From NCBI RefSeq assembly GCF_031599675.1, contig NZ_CP134223.1:3162001-3226000 (forward strand): 64,000 nt of DNA. Reading direction: 5' to 3'. The translations under genes and the position numbers were made by a program. The notes beneath the pieces were generated by a model that was given only the letters and a program-made list of their open reading frames with translations, had not been told where the DNA came from and ran no database searches. The DNA comes from Paenibacillus pedocola (lineage in GTDB: Bacteria; Bacillota; Bacilli; Paenibacillales; Paenibacillaceae). Every line of letters starts with the position of its first letter. Position 1 is the first letter of the stretch. Positions 25,584 through 35,538 of the stretch are shown piece by piece.

Positions 25584-27497
25584 ATGGAGATCAATGTAAC
25601 ACTGCCGGATGGAAACGTTAAGAGGTATTCGCATAACATCGATATTAGTGCAATAGCTGAATCGATAAGTCCCAGTCTGAAGAAAAATGCGGTTGCAGGT
25701 AAAATAAACGGCAAACTAGAGGACCTTCATTATCCGGTTGCACAGGACAGCCGGCTTGAAATTGTGCTTCTGGATAGCAAAGAGGGCCAGGATATTCACA
25801 GACACAGTACAGCCCATCTGATGGCTCAGGCTATTAAACGCATATATGGCGGAAAGAATGTTAAGCTTGGCATCGGCCCGGTGATTGAGGACGGGTTCTA
25901 CTACGATGTGGATATCGAGCAACCATTGTCGAGCGAGGATTTGGCAGCTATAGAACTGGAGATGCACCGGATCATTCATGAGAATCTGCCGATTGTCCGC
26001 CGGGAAGTGCGCCGGGAAGAGGCGGTTGCCCTATTCGAAGACCTTGAGGAGCCGCTTAAGCTGGAGCTGATTCGCGATCTGCCCGATGATGCTGTTATCA
26101 GTATTTATGACCAGGGTGAATTCTCGGATCTGTGCCGGGGACCGCATCTGGCTTCAACTGGCCAAATTAAAGTTTTTAAGCTCATGAGCGTAGCCGGAGC
26201 CTACTGGCGCGGGGATTCGAATAACAAGATGCTTCAGCGGATTTATGGCGTCTCGTTCCTGAAAAAAGCGCAGCTCGAAGAGCATTTGCATATGCTCGAA
26301 GAAGCGAAGAAACGCGATCACCGCAAGCTGGGTAAAGAGCTGGAGCTGTTCATGTTTTCCGAAGAATCCCCGGGAATGCCGTTCTACCTGCCAAAAGGGA
26401 TGATCATCCGCACAGAGCTGGAGGATTTCAGCCGCGGACTCCAGCGGGAACGGGCCTACAGCGAAGTCCGCACACCGCTGATGATGAACAACCGGCTGTG
26501 GGAGCAGTCCGGACACTACGATCATTACAAGGACGATATGTATTTCACACATGTGGATGAGGCAAAGTTTGCGCTGAAGCCGATGAACTGTCCCGGACAT
26601 ATGCTGATCTTCAAAAACAGCCGCCACTCCTACCGGGAGCTGCCGATCCGCCTTGCCGAATTCGGGCAGGTGCACCGCAATGAATCTTCCGGCTCTTTGA
26701 ACGGGATGATGCGGGTCCGCACTTTCTGTCAGGATGATGCCCATTTATTCGTCCTGCCGGAGCAGATTGAAGCTGAAATCGGTCAGGTGCTGGATTTAAT
26801 CGACCATATCTACAACGTATTCGGTTTTGAATACAAGGTCGAGTTATCCACTCGTCCGGAGGATTATATGGGAGAAGAGACTCTCTGGGATCAGGCGGAA
26901 GCGGCACTGGAAATGGTGCTTCAGAACCGTGGCATCCCTTACCGGATTAATCCGGGAGACGGCGCCTTCTACGGGCCGAAGATTGATTTTCATATTCTGG
27001 ATGCGTTAAAGAGAAGCTGGCAGTGCGGAACGGTACAGCTGGATTTCCAGATGCCGGAGAAATTTGACCTGACTTACATCGGTGAAGACGGCCAGAAACA
27101 CCGGCCAGTCGTTATTCACCGGGCGGTGTACGGTTCGATCGACCGGTTCATCGGAATTCTCACAGAGCATTTCAGCGGGGCTTTTCCGGTATGGTTGTCT
27201 CCGGTGCAAGCCAAGCTGCTGCCCGTTTCCGGGAATCATGCAGACTATGCCTTTCAAGTGAAGCAGGCACTGGCGTCCGCAGGAATCAGGGCTGAGGTGG
27301 ATGACCGCAACGAGAAGCTTGGTCTGAAGATCCGTGAAGCCCAGCTTGAAAAGGTTCCTTATATGCTCGTCCTCGGTGAAAATGAGCAGAAATCCGCTAC
27401 AGTTTCCGTGAGAAAACGTGCTTCGGGGGATGCCGGAGCAATGAGTATCGAAGAGATTGTACGGCTAATCTCTGCTGAGATTGCGGATAGAAGTTAA
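25584..27497 (+). CDS. thrS: Threonyl-tRNA synthetase
   Basis: The 637-aa ThrRS has an N-terminal TGS domain (EINVTLPDGNVKRY), an editing domain with HRHSTAHLMAQA (the HxxxH zinc-type motif) and a class II catalytic core. Motif 2 is MNCPGHMLIFK with FGQVHRNE, and the zinc ligands include the Cys of MNCPGH and later His residues. Motif 3 includes AVYGSIDRFIGIL. A C-terminal anticodon-binding domain (VSGNHADYAFQV to the end) completes it. GGAGG 8 nt upstream selects ATG 25584; an upstream extension would overlap the T-box terminator. It charges tRNA-Thr in the cytoplasm. Confidence 0.95.
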   Translation: MEINVTLPDGNVKRYSHNIDISAIAESISPSLKKNAVAGKINGKLEDLHYPVAQDSRLEIVLLDSKEGQDIHRHSTAHLMAQAIKRIYGGKNVKLGIGPVIEDGFYYDVDIEQPLSSEDLAAIELEMHRIIHENLPIVRREVRREEAVALFEDLEEPLKLELIRDLPDDAVISIYDQGEFSDLCRGPHLASTGQIKVFKLMSVAGAYWRGDSNNKMLQRIYGVSFLKKAQLEEHLHMLEEAKKRDHRKLGKELELFMFSEESPGMPFYLPKGMIIRTELEDFSRGLQRERAYSEVRTPLMMNNRLWEQSGHYDHYKDDMYFTHVDEAKFALKPMNCPGHMLIFKNSRHSYRELPIRLAEFGQVHRNESSGSLNGMMRVRTFCQDDAHLFVLPEQIEAEIGQVLDLIDHIYNVFGFEYKVELSTRPEDYMGEETLWDQAEAALEMVLQNRGIPYRINPGDGAFYGPKIDFHILDALKRSWQCGTVQLDFQMPEKFDLTYIGEDGQKHRPVVIHRAVYGSIDRFIGILTEHFSGAFPVWLSPVQAKLLPVSGNHADYAFQVKQALASAGIRAEVDDRNEKLGLKIREAQLEKVPYMLVLGENEQKSATVSVRKRASGDAGAMSIEEIVRLISAEIADRS

Positions 27498-27526
27498 ACG
27501 TTTCTTCATTAAAGGGTATCCAGCTG

Positions 27527-27564
27527 AACAGCTCCGTTTTTACATAAACGGGGCTGTTTTTTTA
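27527..27564 (+). terminator. Terminator after thrS
   Basis: AACAGCTCCGTTT pairs with AAACGGGGCTGTT, followed by seven T. Confidence 0.9.
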
Positions 27565-27734
27565 TAGAAATATGGCAGACAGAGAGGGCGGGGTATCTTA
27601 TAATCTATTAGGAAGTACACTTAAACAGCAGCTGGAGCTAATAATTACAGCGCGGTTAATCAGTATATATGAAGATGAACTAAAGAATGATTGTTAACAT
27701 TCTTAAAGCTCACGTTCTATAAGGAGGCAGCTTC

Positions 27735-28337
27735 GTGATCTCGGACAACATCAGACAGCTCAACGGCACTTTTATTAAAATGGTTCCTATGGAAGCAGTA
27801 CATAAGGCAGAGTTGACCGCCATACTGAACAATCCGCGAATTTGGGAGTTCACCTGGAGGAAAATATCCTCCGCCGGAGAAGTAGAGCAGCTGATTGAGA
27901 CGGCACTTACAGACAAAGAGAAGGGGCATGACCTGCCTTTTGTGATGATCGATCTGTCGACAGGCAGAATCGCCGGCACCTCACGGATAATGCATATCGA
28001 CCGGACTCACCGGAATGCGGAAATCGGCTGTACTTGGATCTCTCCAGACTACTGGAGAACGCCTGTTAATACGGAGGCTAAAGCGCTGCTGCTGCAGTAC
28101 TGCTTCGAGCACCTGGAGCTGATCCGGGTCAACTTCACGATCGTCGGAGACAACCTGAGATCCCAGAGAGCCATCGAGCGGATTGGTGCGGTGAAAGAAG
28201 GCGTCCTGCGCAAACACCGGATCACTTCGGGAGGGGCTATGCTGGATAATGTGCTGTACAGCATCATTGATGAAGACTGGCCCGCGGTTAAGGCGAATTT
28301 GCATTTTCTGCTGCATGAGAAATACAACAACCAGTAA
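27735..28337 (+). CDS. GNAT acetyltransferase (RimJ/RimL-like)
   Basis: The 200-aa GNAT-fold protein resembles RimJ/RimL or YdaF-type N-acetyltransferases: GTSRIMHIDRTHRNAEIGCTWI, then NFTIVGDNLRSQRAIERIGAVKEGVLRKH, the acetyl-CoA binding and closing elements. It probably acetylates a protein N-terminus, a small amine or an antibiotic. The start is GTG 27735, set by AAGGAGG 7 nt upstream. It is followed by a terminator. Confidence 0.87.
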   Translation: MISDNIRQLNGTFIKMVPMEAVHKAELTAILNNPRIWEFTWRKISSAGEVEQLIETALTDKEKGHDLPFVMIDLSTGRIAGTSRIMHIDRTHRNAEIGCTWISPDYWRTPVNTEAKALLLQYCFEHLELIRVNFTIVGDNLRSQRAIERIGAVKEGVLRKHRITSGGAMLDNVLYSIIDEDWPAVKANLHFLLHEKYNNQ

Positions 28338-28363
28338 TTTAGGCTGCATTTTATAATAGAAGC

Positions 28364-28390
28364 AAGAGCCGTAGATCGGCTCTTTTTTAT
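28364..28390 (+). terminator. Terminator after acetyltransferase
   Basis: AAGAGCCG and CGGCTCTT with a 5-nt loop, followed by TTTT. Confidence 0.88.
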
Positions 28391-28601
28391 TGTGACTGTA
28401 TGTAATCAATCTATTATTACAAATAGCCAGAATTCTATTTGATTGATATAATAGAAACATATATTCCCCGATAACTTTAACTTATCAGTATCACCTAGCC
28501 CATATTTCACCCTGCATGGGGCAAATATGGGTTTATGTTATTTACTTGGGATTCCTGAGATGAAGCTAGACTACGAAGTGATGGCGAGGTAGGCATTAGA
28601 C

Positions 28602-30110
28602 ATGAACTGGACGGATTTTGGTGAACGGAATAAACGGCTCAATCCCCTATGGAGCCTTGGTGCAGGCATGAATCTCGGTGAACTGCAGCCCTATAAGGAG
28701 ATGATTGCGCTCAGCGTGCTGCTGCAGGTCTACTACCTGGAGCTGGAATCAAACGAGCAGCGGTCTAAAGAAGATATTATCGCTCTTGCATGGAGTTCAT
28801 TGGAACGCTTCAATATTACCAGACTAGGTACGACTGAATCCGTGGAACGGCTGGTCGACGGGCTGCTGTGGAGCGGTAGCGGTGGTGATTTTGAAGCGGT
28901 ATATTATGATGATCACACTAGGCAGATGACGGTGCAGAAATACAAGTATTTCACGGTAGATGAGGATGCAACCCGCAGCAGCTGGGAAGAGAATGGTACT
29001 ACCATTTACAGGCTCTCCGAATACGCGATGGAGCTGATCTTCATGAGCCATGAGATCATCGATGAATTTCAGATCAGCATTAAGCTGCTGGAAATACAGA
29101 TGCATATTAAGCATGGACGTGTAACCCGGGCGATGCAGGATGTGAATGAACTCATTTCGCGTGTACGGAAGATGACCCAGCAGCAGCAGGAATACCGCAG
29201 CGCTTTACGCCGCAATCCGAAGCATATCTTCAGCGAATACGGCGTGATGCGGCATCAGCGGCTGGAGGAGATTCACCAGCAGTTTGACGAGGAACGTAAG
29301 CACTTCGATAATATTCACCGCTCCCTGGCCCGGCTGGCTAATGACGAGAAGGATGTCATCGACTTTAACGAGCTGCGTCTGCTGTCAGAACGGGTGGAGC
29401 TGTCGCGTAAAGTGCATGATGAGCTGGCTGAGGTCGTCCTGAGTATTTTTGAAGCCGAGACGAACTTAAGACTGAATTTCCCGGAGCTGTTCTGGGGAGC
29501 TGCAGGCTTTAATTTCCGGACGAATGTCTGGGAGGAATGGGTTAAGAGTGAGGGCCTTCCCGGAGGGGACAGCCTGGAACTTCTGGTCAGCGGACTGTTT
29601 GCACCGAATCAGGACTTCATCTATCCTCTCGCCTGGGCTTGGGAGGAGCAGGATGTCGGCTTTTTGCCGGAAGATTTGTTTGATGAGCCGGAGGATGAGG
29701 GAGAAGAACCGGAGGCTCCTTATGTTCCGAAGTCGATCCCATGGCCTGAGGTCGCGGAGCTGTGGCTTCCTGTATTTACGAAGCTGGCTGAAGCGGGGCG
29801 GTTTACGTTTGCAGCAGACGCCTTTCCAGAGGATGTAAAGCTAAAATGGGCCCGGACGCCGGATGCCGTTGACCTCTGGGTGCAATTTTTTCACACGGAG
29901 ATTAGGGTTCAGGAACCTGCCGCAGATAGCCCGGGCGGGACGGACGAGTGCCAGCGGTTAATCCAGCTGCTGCTCGCAGAACATCCTGAGCTGGAGATAC
30001 TGCGTGGTCAAACACTACGAACAACAATTGCCGGAGAACAGCGGAATGAAACCATCAGATGGCCGGGGCTGGAAATGAGCCCTTATACCATTACTATAGT
30101 ACAGAGATGA
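28602..30110 (+). CDS. JetA/MukF-like kleisin subunit of an SMC-type complex
   Basis: The 502-aa soluble protein has a helical N-terminal half. About residues 150-300 are predicted coiled or helical (IKLLEIQMHIKHGRVTRAMQDVNELISRVRKM). An acidic linker at about residues 362-374 is rich in Glu and Asp, followed by a C-terminal globular region. I do not recognise a signature motif. It is the first gene of an operon whose other members are MukE-like and MukB/JetC-like, and its size and helical layout fit the kleisin (JetA/MukF, as in type III-like Wadjet) position. A weak GGCGAGGT site precedes ATG 28602. No JetD gene is nearby. Confidence 0.7.
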   Translation: MNWTDFGERNKRLNPLWSLGAGMNLGELQPYKEMIALSVLLQVYYLELESNEQRSKEDIIALAWSSLERFNITRLGTTESVERLVDGLLWSGSGGDFEAVYYDDHTRQMTVQKYKYFTVDEDATRSSWEENGTTIYRLSEYAMELIFMSHEIIDEFQISIKLLEIQMHIKHGRVTRAMQDVNELISRVRKMTQQQQEYRSALRRNPKHIFSEYGVMRHQRLEEIHQQFDEERKHFDNIHRSLARLANDEKDVIDFNELRLLSERVELSRKVHDELAEVVLSIFEAETNLRLNFPELFWGAAGFNFRTNVWEEWVKSEGLPGGDSLELLVSGLFAPNQDFIYPLAWAWEEQDVGFLPEDLFDEPEDEGEEPEAPYVPKSIPWPEVAELWLPVFTKLAEAGRFTFAADAFPEDVKLKWARTPDAVDLWVQFFHTEIRVQEPAADSPGGTDECQRLIQLLLAEHPELEILRGQTLRTTIAGEQRNETIRWPGLEMSPYTITIVQR

Positions 30111-30121
30111 GAGGTTAGAGC

Positions 30122-30880
30122 ATGAGCTATTCATTGGAACAATTACAGATGGCCTCGCGGCTGTTTTTTGATCTGCTTCGCCGGAAAGTAATTTCACTTG
30201 ATGATCCCGCCGCAGCAGAATGCCTGCAAGATACCGGGGCGTACGATGCCCTGCAGTACCTGGCTAAGGAGGGAGGCTGCCGGATCATGAATTCCGGACA
30301 CCGCCTGCATCTGCTGGTGAATCCGCTCGGCTCGGGATTTGCCACCAACTTCACCCAGCTGCGGAACAAATACTCCAGGGTTGAGCGTAAAACCCATCTA
30401 CATATAATTAACGTTATTATTCTGGTATTTCTGGCAGAAATGGATCAGGATGAGCAGCATTTCAAGCCCGGGCAGGACAGCATGTCCTATATACAGATTG
30501 CTGACCAGGTATCTTCCTTGTTTCAGTCGTGGAATGACATGGATGAAGAAGGGACATTCAGCAAACAGTGGCGTCTGGATATACAGGCGATGTACAAGGT
30601 ATGGACCAGTCTTTATATGCAGACCAAGAGCCAGGAGGACGGAGACTCTTTATCCAGAGGGTACGGCTCGCGGATCGGTCTGATCCATGAAGGGATGAAG
30701 CTGCTGGAGGATGAGCATCTGGTGTTCATTTCCGAGAATGAGAAGCGGATTTTCCCGCGCGAAGAATTATATGAACGAATGCGGTACCTGTATCACGATG
30801 TTGACCGTTATAAGGAACTGAAAGCTTTGATCGGCCGGACCTTGACGGAGAAAGAAGGGGAAGCCCATGCCACGCATTGA
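30122..30880 (+). CDS. JetB/MukE-like winged-helix subunit (DUF6063-like)
   Basis: The 252-aa protein has predicted tandem winged helices, with an N-terminal segment SLEQLQMASRLFFDLLRRKVIS, a central helical block (NKYSRVERKTHLHIINVIILVFLAEM) and a C-terminal LLEDEHLVFISENEKRIFPREELYERMRYLYHD. It sits 11 bp after the JetA-like gene, and its 3' end overlaps the JetC-like start by 14 nt, so the three genes are cotranslated. The expected role, by analogy with MukE/JetB, is to bind the kleisin and regulate DNA loading of the SMC ATPase. Identity with DUF6063 is from memory. Confidence 0.72.
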   Translation: MSYSLEQLQMASRLFFDLLRRKVISLDDPAAAECLQDTGAYDALQYLAKEGGCRIMNSGHRLHLLVNPLGSGFATNFTQLRNKYSRVERKTHLHIINVIILVFLAEMDQDEQHFKPGQDSMSYIQIADQVSSLFQSWNDMDEEGTFSKQWRLDIQAMYKVWTSLYMQTKSQEDGDSLSRGYGSRIGLIHEGMKLLEDEHLVFISENEKRIFPREELYERMRYLYHDVDRYKELKALIGRTLTEKEGEAHATH

Positions 30881-33800
30881 GCGTATCCGTATCGCCGGAC
30901 TGAAGTATGAGAAGATGCTGAAGAAGTATGATGATATGGTCCTTGACCTCTGCAACGAGGAAGGACCGGCCAACACCCTGATCACCCTGATGAACGGCGG
31001 CGGAAAGGGCGTACTGCTGCAGTCTATTTTTCAATTGCTGATTCCCAAAGCCGCTTGGGGTAAAGATAACGAGAACCAGGTAGAGGCTTTCTTTCATAAC
31101 CATAAAAAGCAGCTTAAGCCATATACCTTCCATGTCGCTATCGAGTGGAGGCTGGATAACGAAGAACGCAATGAATATATGACGACTGCTATTGCCATGA
31201 CTGCCCACAGTTCCGTAGATCAGCTGGAGATCAAAGTAGACTATTTGCTCTACACCCTTATGGATTATGACGAGCATGCGGAGCTCACCCTTTCGACCCT
31301 GCCGCTCTATAATCAGTCAGAAGACGGACCGGCGAGTTTTGAAGCGATTCAGCAGTTTGTGCGCGAGCACCGCGGGGAGATTGTCCCGTTCGGCAGCAGC
31401 AATTCGGAACTCAAGAAATATTACAACTATCTGCAGGAACGGGACATTCATATCGGTGAGTGGCGTAATATGAAGAAAATTAACGGTGAAGAGGGGGGAA
31501 TCAAGGGCTATTTTCAAAAAAATGATGCCTTCACGAACCAGAATCTGTTCGAGAAGCTGATTATTCCCGAGATCGGCTCCAGCCTAAACGAAGGCCTTCG
31601 CGAGGAAGACGGTTCGCTGCAGCGGATGTTCCTCGACGCGGCGACGGTCGCCCAGCGGCTGCCGATGCTGGAACAGCGGGAGAAGGCTTTTGCCGAATTC
31701 ACTTCGCTGGCTGCGCCGCTCTATGAGCTGGTGAAGCAAGGAACGGAGGCCGAGCGGAGTTATCAGGAGTCTGAGCTGCAGGGGCGGCAGATTTTTACGG
31801 TCATCCATGATGAGCTTAAGATTGCCGAGGACAAGCGGCGTGAGCAAGCAGATGAACTGGTCCGCCTGCATCAGGAAGCCCGCCAGCTGCGGTTTGAGGC
31901 GGACAATCTGAACTATCTTCGCAGCAAAGATGAACATGACCGGAAGCAGGATGAGTTCAAGGGAATCAGTGACAATCAGGCAAGAGCACGCGCGCGGCTG
32001 GATGAATCGAAGGAGAAGGAAAAGCATCTGGAAGTGGCGTACTACTTAGCCAAACGCAAGGTTCATCTCCGTCAGATCGAGCAGTGGCAGAAGGAAATAG
32101 AAGCGATCGAAGGGTCGCTTGAGATGAAGGAACGGCAAGAGGTAATTAAGAGCGCCAAGGAAGAGCTGCGTATCCAGTGGGATAAGGTATCCCTGCTGTG
32201 GCAGAAGCAAATTTCCATCTTTGCTGCCCGCCAGCACGCCTTGTCGACAGAAGAGGCGGGACTGCAGAAAGAAAGAGAAAGCTTCCTGCTGGAGCTGGGC
32301 GGTCTGGATAACCGGATTAATGAGCTTACTAGCGCTATCCGGCAATTTACAGAGGAAACGGGCATCTTCACCTCGCGTCATGGACAAGAAGCTGCATCCG
32401 CTCCAGGCGCAGCACTTCAGCGGACGTTAATAGCTATAAACGGGATTGAAGGCAGTATCGGCGGACTCCAGGAACAACGCAAGCTTGCCGAGGCCCAGCG
32501 GTTCAGCCTGCACAAAGCTCATGCAGAGCTTAGCGTACAACTGAGTGCCCAGAATCAGCAAAGTGATGAGCTGAACAATCAGCTTGAAGTGCAGATGAAC
32601 AAAGAATCACAGCTATGGTCACAACTGGTCGTGCTCCTTGAGCTATATGAAGAGCATCAGGTAATGGGCGTGGCAGCATTGTTTGAGGCCAAAGCAGTGA
32701 TCCAGGAACGGTTTATCCGCAGACTGGATGATGCGGAGCAGCAGACGAAACGGCTTAGAAGAGCGTATTACCATCAGCAGATGGATGTTGAGCTGCAACA
32801 GGAAGCGTATTGGCTGCCAAATGCAGACGTTCTTACCGTGAAAGATACGTTGGATGCGCTAAAGATTACCTCCATGCTCGGCAGTTCTTTTCTCAATGAC
32901 CTGTCTTATTTGAACCGCGAGGAAGAACTGGAACGCCATCCGCTGCTCCCGTACGGACTTATTGTTACGCAGCGTGAGGCGGATAAAATCCCGCCAGACG
33001 CAATGAAGGAAATCATCCTCAAATCTGCTGTGCCTGTCTTTATCCGTGAAGAAATGGCAGGGTCGGCAGTCGAGCCCTTCCGGCTGTTATCCAATCAGGG
33101 ACCGCAGATGGTTCTGCAACCTGAGCGTTTCCAAGACTGGAAGCGCGGTATCGCTTCCCGGCTGAAGGAGCAGGAGGAAGAGCTGCAGGACGCAGAAAAT
33201 TATCTCTCCAAGCTGAGATCTGCCCGCCAGGAGTTCGAGCGGCTGTACCAAGGCGAGCATACGATGAATCTCAGAGTTAAGCTGAGCACACTTGCACAAC
33301 TCAGCGATGAGCTTGGCCGGAAGCTACACAGCCTGAACCATGAGATCAGCAGCAATGAAGAGGCTCTGGCAGGCATTCAGAAAGAACTGGTTCAGAATGA
33401 GCTGGAGCGGACCGGACTTGAACAAAGGGTGCTGGCGCTGCGCCAGTGGGAAGAACGGACGAAGAAGCAGGAGCAGGACTACAGGGACAAGCAGAGCGCT
33501 GTGGAACGCAAACAGGTTCTCAGCAAAGAGATTGCCGCCAAAGAGCAGGGGATTGTCCAGCTGAAAGCGGAAATGGACAGCACCGCACAACAGCGCGTGA
33601 ATTGGATTGGAGATACCCGCTACTCCTTGTTCCCGAGGCTGCAAAGATGGTTCCCGGAGATTATTTTCCCGGGTGAACTTCTTCCTTCAGAGGGTTCCGG
33701 TTTGGAAGAGGAGGCGCTTGATCCTGAAGCTCAAAATTTACTCCAGCAGCTGCTCAGCACTGTGGAAAGTCTGCAGCAATCCTTAACGCAGAATGAGCTG

Positions 33801-35354
33801 GAAATCCGTACACGGGCGGGAAATATCAAACGGGCCGGTGAACAGCTTGCTGAGCTGGAATCCGCCGTCAATCAGGTAGATAATCAATGGAAGCATATAA
33901 CGGAGCCTTCCGATTCTCCGGAAACCATTATGACAGCGAGAGCACGCCAAAAGAATGAGACGGCTAATCTGGATGAAGATTACCAGAACATTCGCGAATC
34001 CTTCATCCGCTGCCAGACGATTCTGGAGAACCTGCAGAAGGATCTGCGCAAAACCGAAAAAACAATTAAAGAAAAACACGAACGCCCGGTGGAAATCTGG
34101 CATGAATCCCTCGATGCTAAAGAAGCAGAGGTTAATACGCGCAACCGCGAAAACGAACATCTGCTGAACAGCTGCAAGCAGGCCTTATCTTCAATGGATC
34201 AGTGGATTCAAACGCTGGGTAATCAGAGCAAGATAATGGACACGCATGTTGAAGGCCGCACGCAGCTGCGGGAAGTGCCGGAAGAAATACAGCTGCGCGT
34301 GAGAGAAGATTGTGAGCCGCTGGTAGTCGATTGGCTGCTGCACAGCAAGAAAAGCCGCGGAGAGCGGACCGAAATCTCCCGCAAAGTGAAAGAAGAGAAA
34401 TCTTCTTTAAGCAGTAAGCTAGCCAAATGCGGATGGAACAACGAACTGGAGACCAAGATTCAGGAGCGCCTTAATACCGTTCACTGGGATGATTTCTTTA
34501 TTGCCCGCCAAGTGCTGGATTCTATGCTGCAGAGCTCGCAGGATCAGATTGAGAGCATCCGCAGCGACAAGGAAGGGATGGAGCTGTCCCGGAAGCTATG
34601 GGTCGGACGCGCCGCCAAACGGGTCGTGCAAATCGTTGATATTCTGAAGCGTATGGAACGGCGGATGATCATTCACAATGAGAATGGACATGCTTTTCCG
34701 CTGGTACGGCTGAATTATAAGAATATCACCGTTCCTAAGACTACTGAGGATATCGAACCGCTGGTCAGCGACTATTTTAACCGCTGCATCAGCAGCTTGC
34801 TGGAGAAATATCCGAAGATTGAGCAGGTTCCGGCAGCTGCAGTCAAGGATCTGATAAATGACGGGAAAATCGTGTATGCCGCGATGCAGAACCGCTTCCC
34901 GGTGCTTCAGGTGTATAAGCCGGTTACCGAGAACTACTTCCTCTATGCGGCCCCGGAAGAATTCCACTACTCTGACTGGGAGGTTATTAACCGCGGAGCA
35001 CTGGATGAAGCTGTCGGCAGCGGCGGTCAGCGCCAATCCGTGCAGCTTCTGGTAGCGATGATGATCATGACGCATAAACGGGTTAACCGAGAGAACAAAG
35101 GCTGGACGGTTTTCTTATATGACAATCCGTTCGGCGAGATGGTCTCTAACAACGTGCTTGATCCGGTATTTGAGATCTCCAAAGCTTTGAGGTTCCAGTG
35201 GCTGATTGTCACGCCGCCGGAGCTGGTTAAGAATGATGTCAGTGTTCGTTTCGGCGTATACTGGCAGCTGTATTTTGGCGGCGATAAGGGAGAAATGCTG
35301 GAGTCCACACTCGTGAAAGGCGGAAGAAAGCTGATCCCGGCTTCGCTGTTCTAA
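30867..35354 (+). CDS. JetC/MukB-like SMC ATPase (1495 aa)
   Basis: This very long protein has split nucleotide-binding halves separated by about 1100 residues of charged helical coiled coil. The N-terminal head has the P-loop MNGGGKGVLLQ (K47), with Gly where Ser/Thr is usual. The C-terminal head has the ABC signature SGGQRQS (S1385-Q1388) and a Walker B region VFLYDNPFGEM (D1419), with Asn following the Asp where Glu is usual. A hinge-like globular region lies near the middle (about residues 650-760). It is like SMC/MukB loop extruders and Wadjet JetC in layout. It ends at a terminator 23 bp after the stop, so no fourth gene is cotranscribed. Confidence 0.82.
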   Translation: MPRIERIRIAGLKYEKMLKKYDDMVLDLCNEEGPANTLITLMNGGGKGVLLQSIFQLLIPKAAWGKDNENQVEAFFHNHKKQLKPYTFHVAIEWRLDNEERNEYMTTAIAMTAHSSVDQLEIKVDYLLYTLMDYDEHAELTLSTLPLYNQSEDGPASFEAIQQFVREHRGEIVPFGSSNSELKKYYNYLQERDIHIGEWRNMKKINGEEGGIKGYFQKNDAFTNQNLFEKLIIPEIGSSLNEGLREEDGSLQRMFLDAATVAQRLPMLEQREKAFAEFTSLAAPLYELVKQGTEAERSYQESELQGRQIFTVIHDELKIAEDKRREQADELVRLHQEARQLRFEADNLNYLRSKDEHDRKQDEFKGISDNQARARARLDESKEKEKHLEVAYYLAKRKVHLRQIEQWQKEIEAIEGSLEMKERQEVIKSAKEELRIQWDKVSLLWQKQISIFAARQHALSTEEAGLQKERESFLLELGGLDNRINELTSAIRQFTEETGIFTSRHGQEAASAPGAALQRTLIAINGIEGSIGGLQEQRKLAEAQRFSLHKAHAELSVQLSAQNQQSDELNNQLEVQMNKESQLWSQLVVLLELYEEHQVMGVAALFEAKAVIQERFIRRLDDAEQQTKRLRRAYYHQQMDVELQQEAYWLPNADVLTVKDTLDALKITSMLGSSFLNDLSYLNREEELERHPLLPYGLIVTQREADKIPPDAMKEIILKSAVPVFIREEMAGSAVEPFRLLSNQGPQMVLQPERFQDWKRGIASRLKEQEEELQDAENYLSKLRSARQEFERLYQGEHTMNLRVKLSTLAQLSDELGRKLHSLNHEISSNEEALAGIQKELVQNELERTGLEQRVLALRQWEERTKKQEQDYRDKQSAVERKQVLSKEIAAKEQGIVQLKAEMDSTAQQRVNWIGDTRYSLFPRLQRWFPEIIFPGELLPSEGSGLEEEALDPEAQNLLQQLLSTVESLQQSLTQNELEIRTRAGNIKRAGEQLAELESAVNQVDNQWKHITEPSDSPETIMTARARQKNETANLDEDYQNIRESFIRCQTILENLQKDLRKTEKTIKEKHERPVEIWHESLDAKEAEVNTRNRENEHLLNSCKQALSSMDQWIQTLGNQSKIMDTHVEGRTQLREVPEEIQLRVREDCEPLVVDWLLHSKKSRGERTEISRKVKEEKSSLSSKLAKCGWNNELETKIQERLNTVHWDDFFIARQVLDSMLQSSQDQIESIRSDKEGMELSRKLWVGRAAKRVVQIVDILKRMERRMIIHNENGHAFPLVRLNYKNITVPKTTEDIEPLVSDYFNRCISSLLEKYPKIEQVPAAAVKDLINDGKIVYAAMQNRFPVLQVYKPVTENYFLYAAPEEFHYSDWEVINRGALDEAVGSGGQRQSVQLLVAMMIMTHKRVNRENKGWTVFLYDNPFGEMVSNNVLDPVFEISKALRFQWLIVTPPELVKNDVSVRFGVYWQLYFGGDKGEMLESTLVKGGRKLIPASLF

Positions 35355-35377
35355 ATTTAACATATACAAAATATCAA

Positions 35378-35427
35378 ATAGAACCAGTCTACCAGGCTCA
35401 TACCTGGCAGGCGGGTTCTATTTTTTA
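35378..35427 (+). terminator. Terminator after the SMC-like operon
   Basis: ATAGAACC pairs with GGTTCTAT, with an inner CCAGG/CCTGG stem, followed by six T. It separates the operon from the TPM gene, so no fourth gene belongs to the operon. Confidence 0.9.
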
Positions 35428-35538
35428 TGGATGTGATTTTAGATCATTCGGGAGACTATTAACTCATACTAGTGTTCTTCATCGCATAGAATCTATTATC
35501 TAGCTAATCAAGTAATAACATCGGGCAGGGGGATTCAG

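Noticed and set aside
30867..35354. Many antisense frames along the SMC-like gene
   Set aside because: They arise from the codon bias of a long coiled-coil gene; none has a recognisable product.
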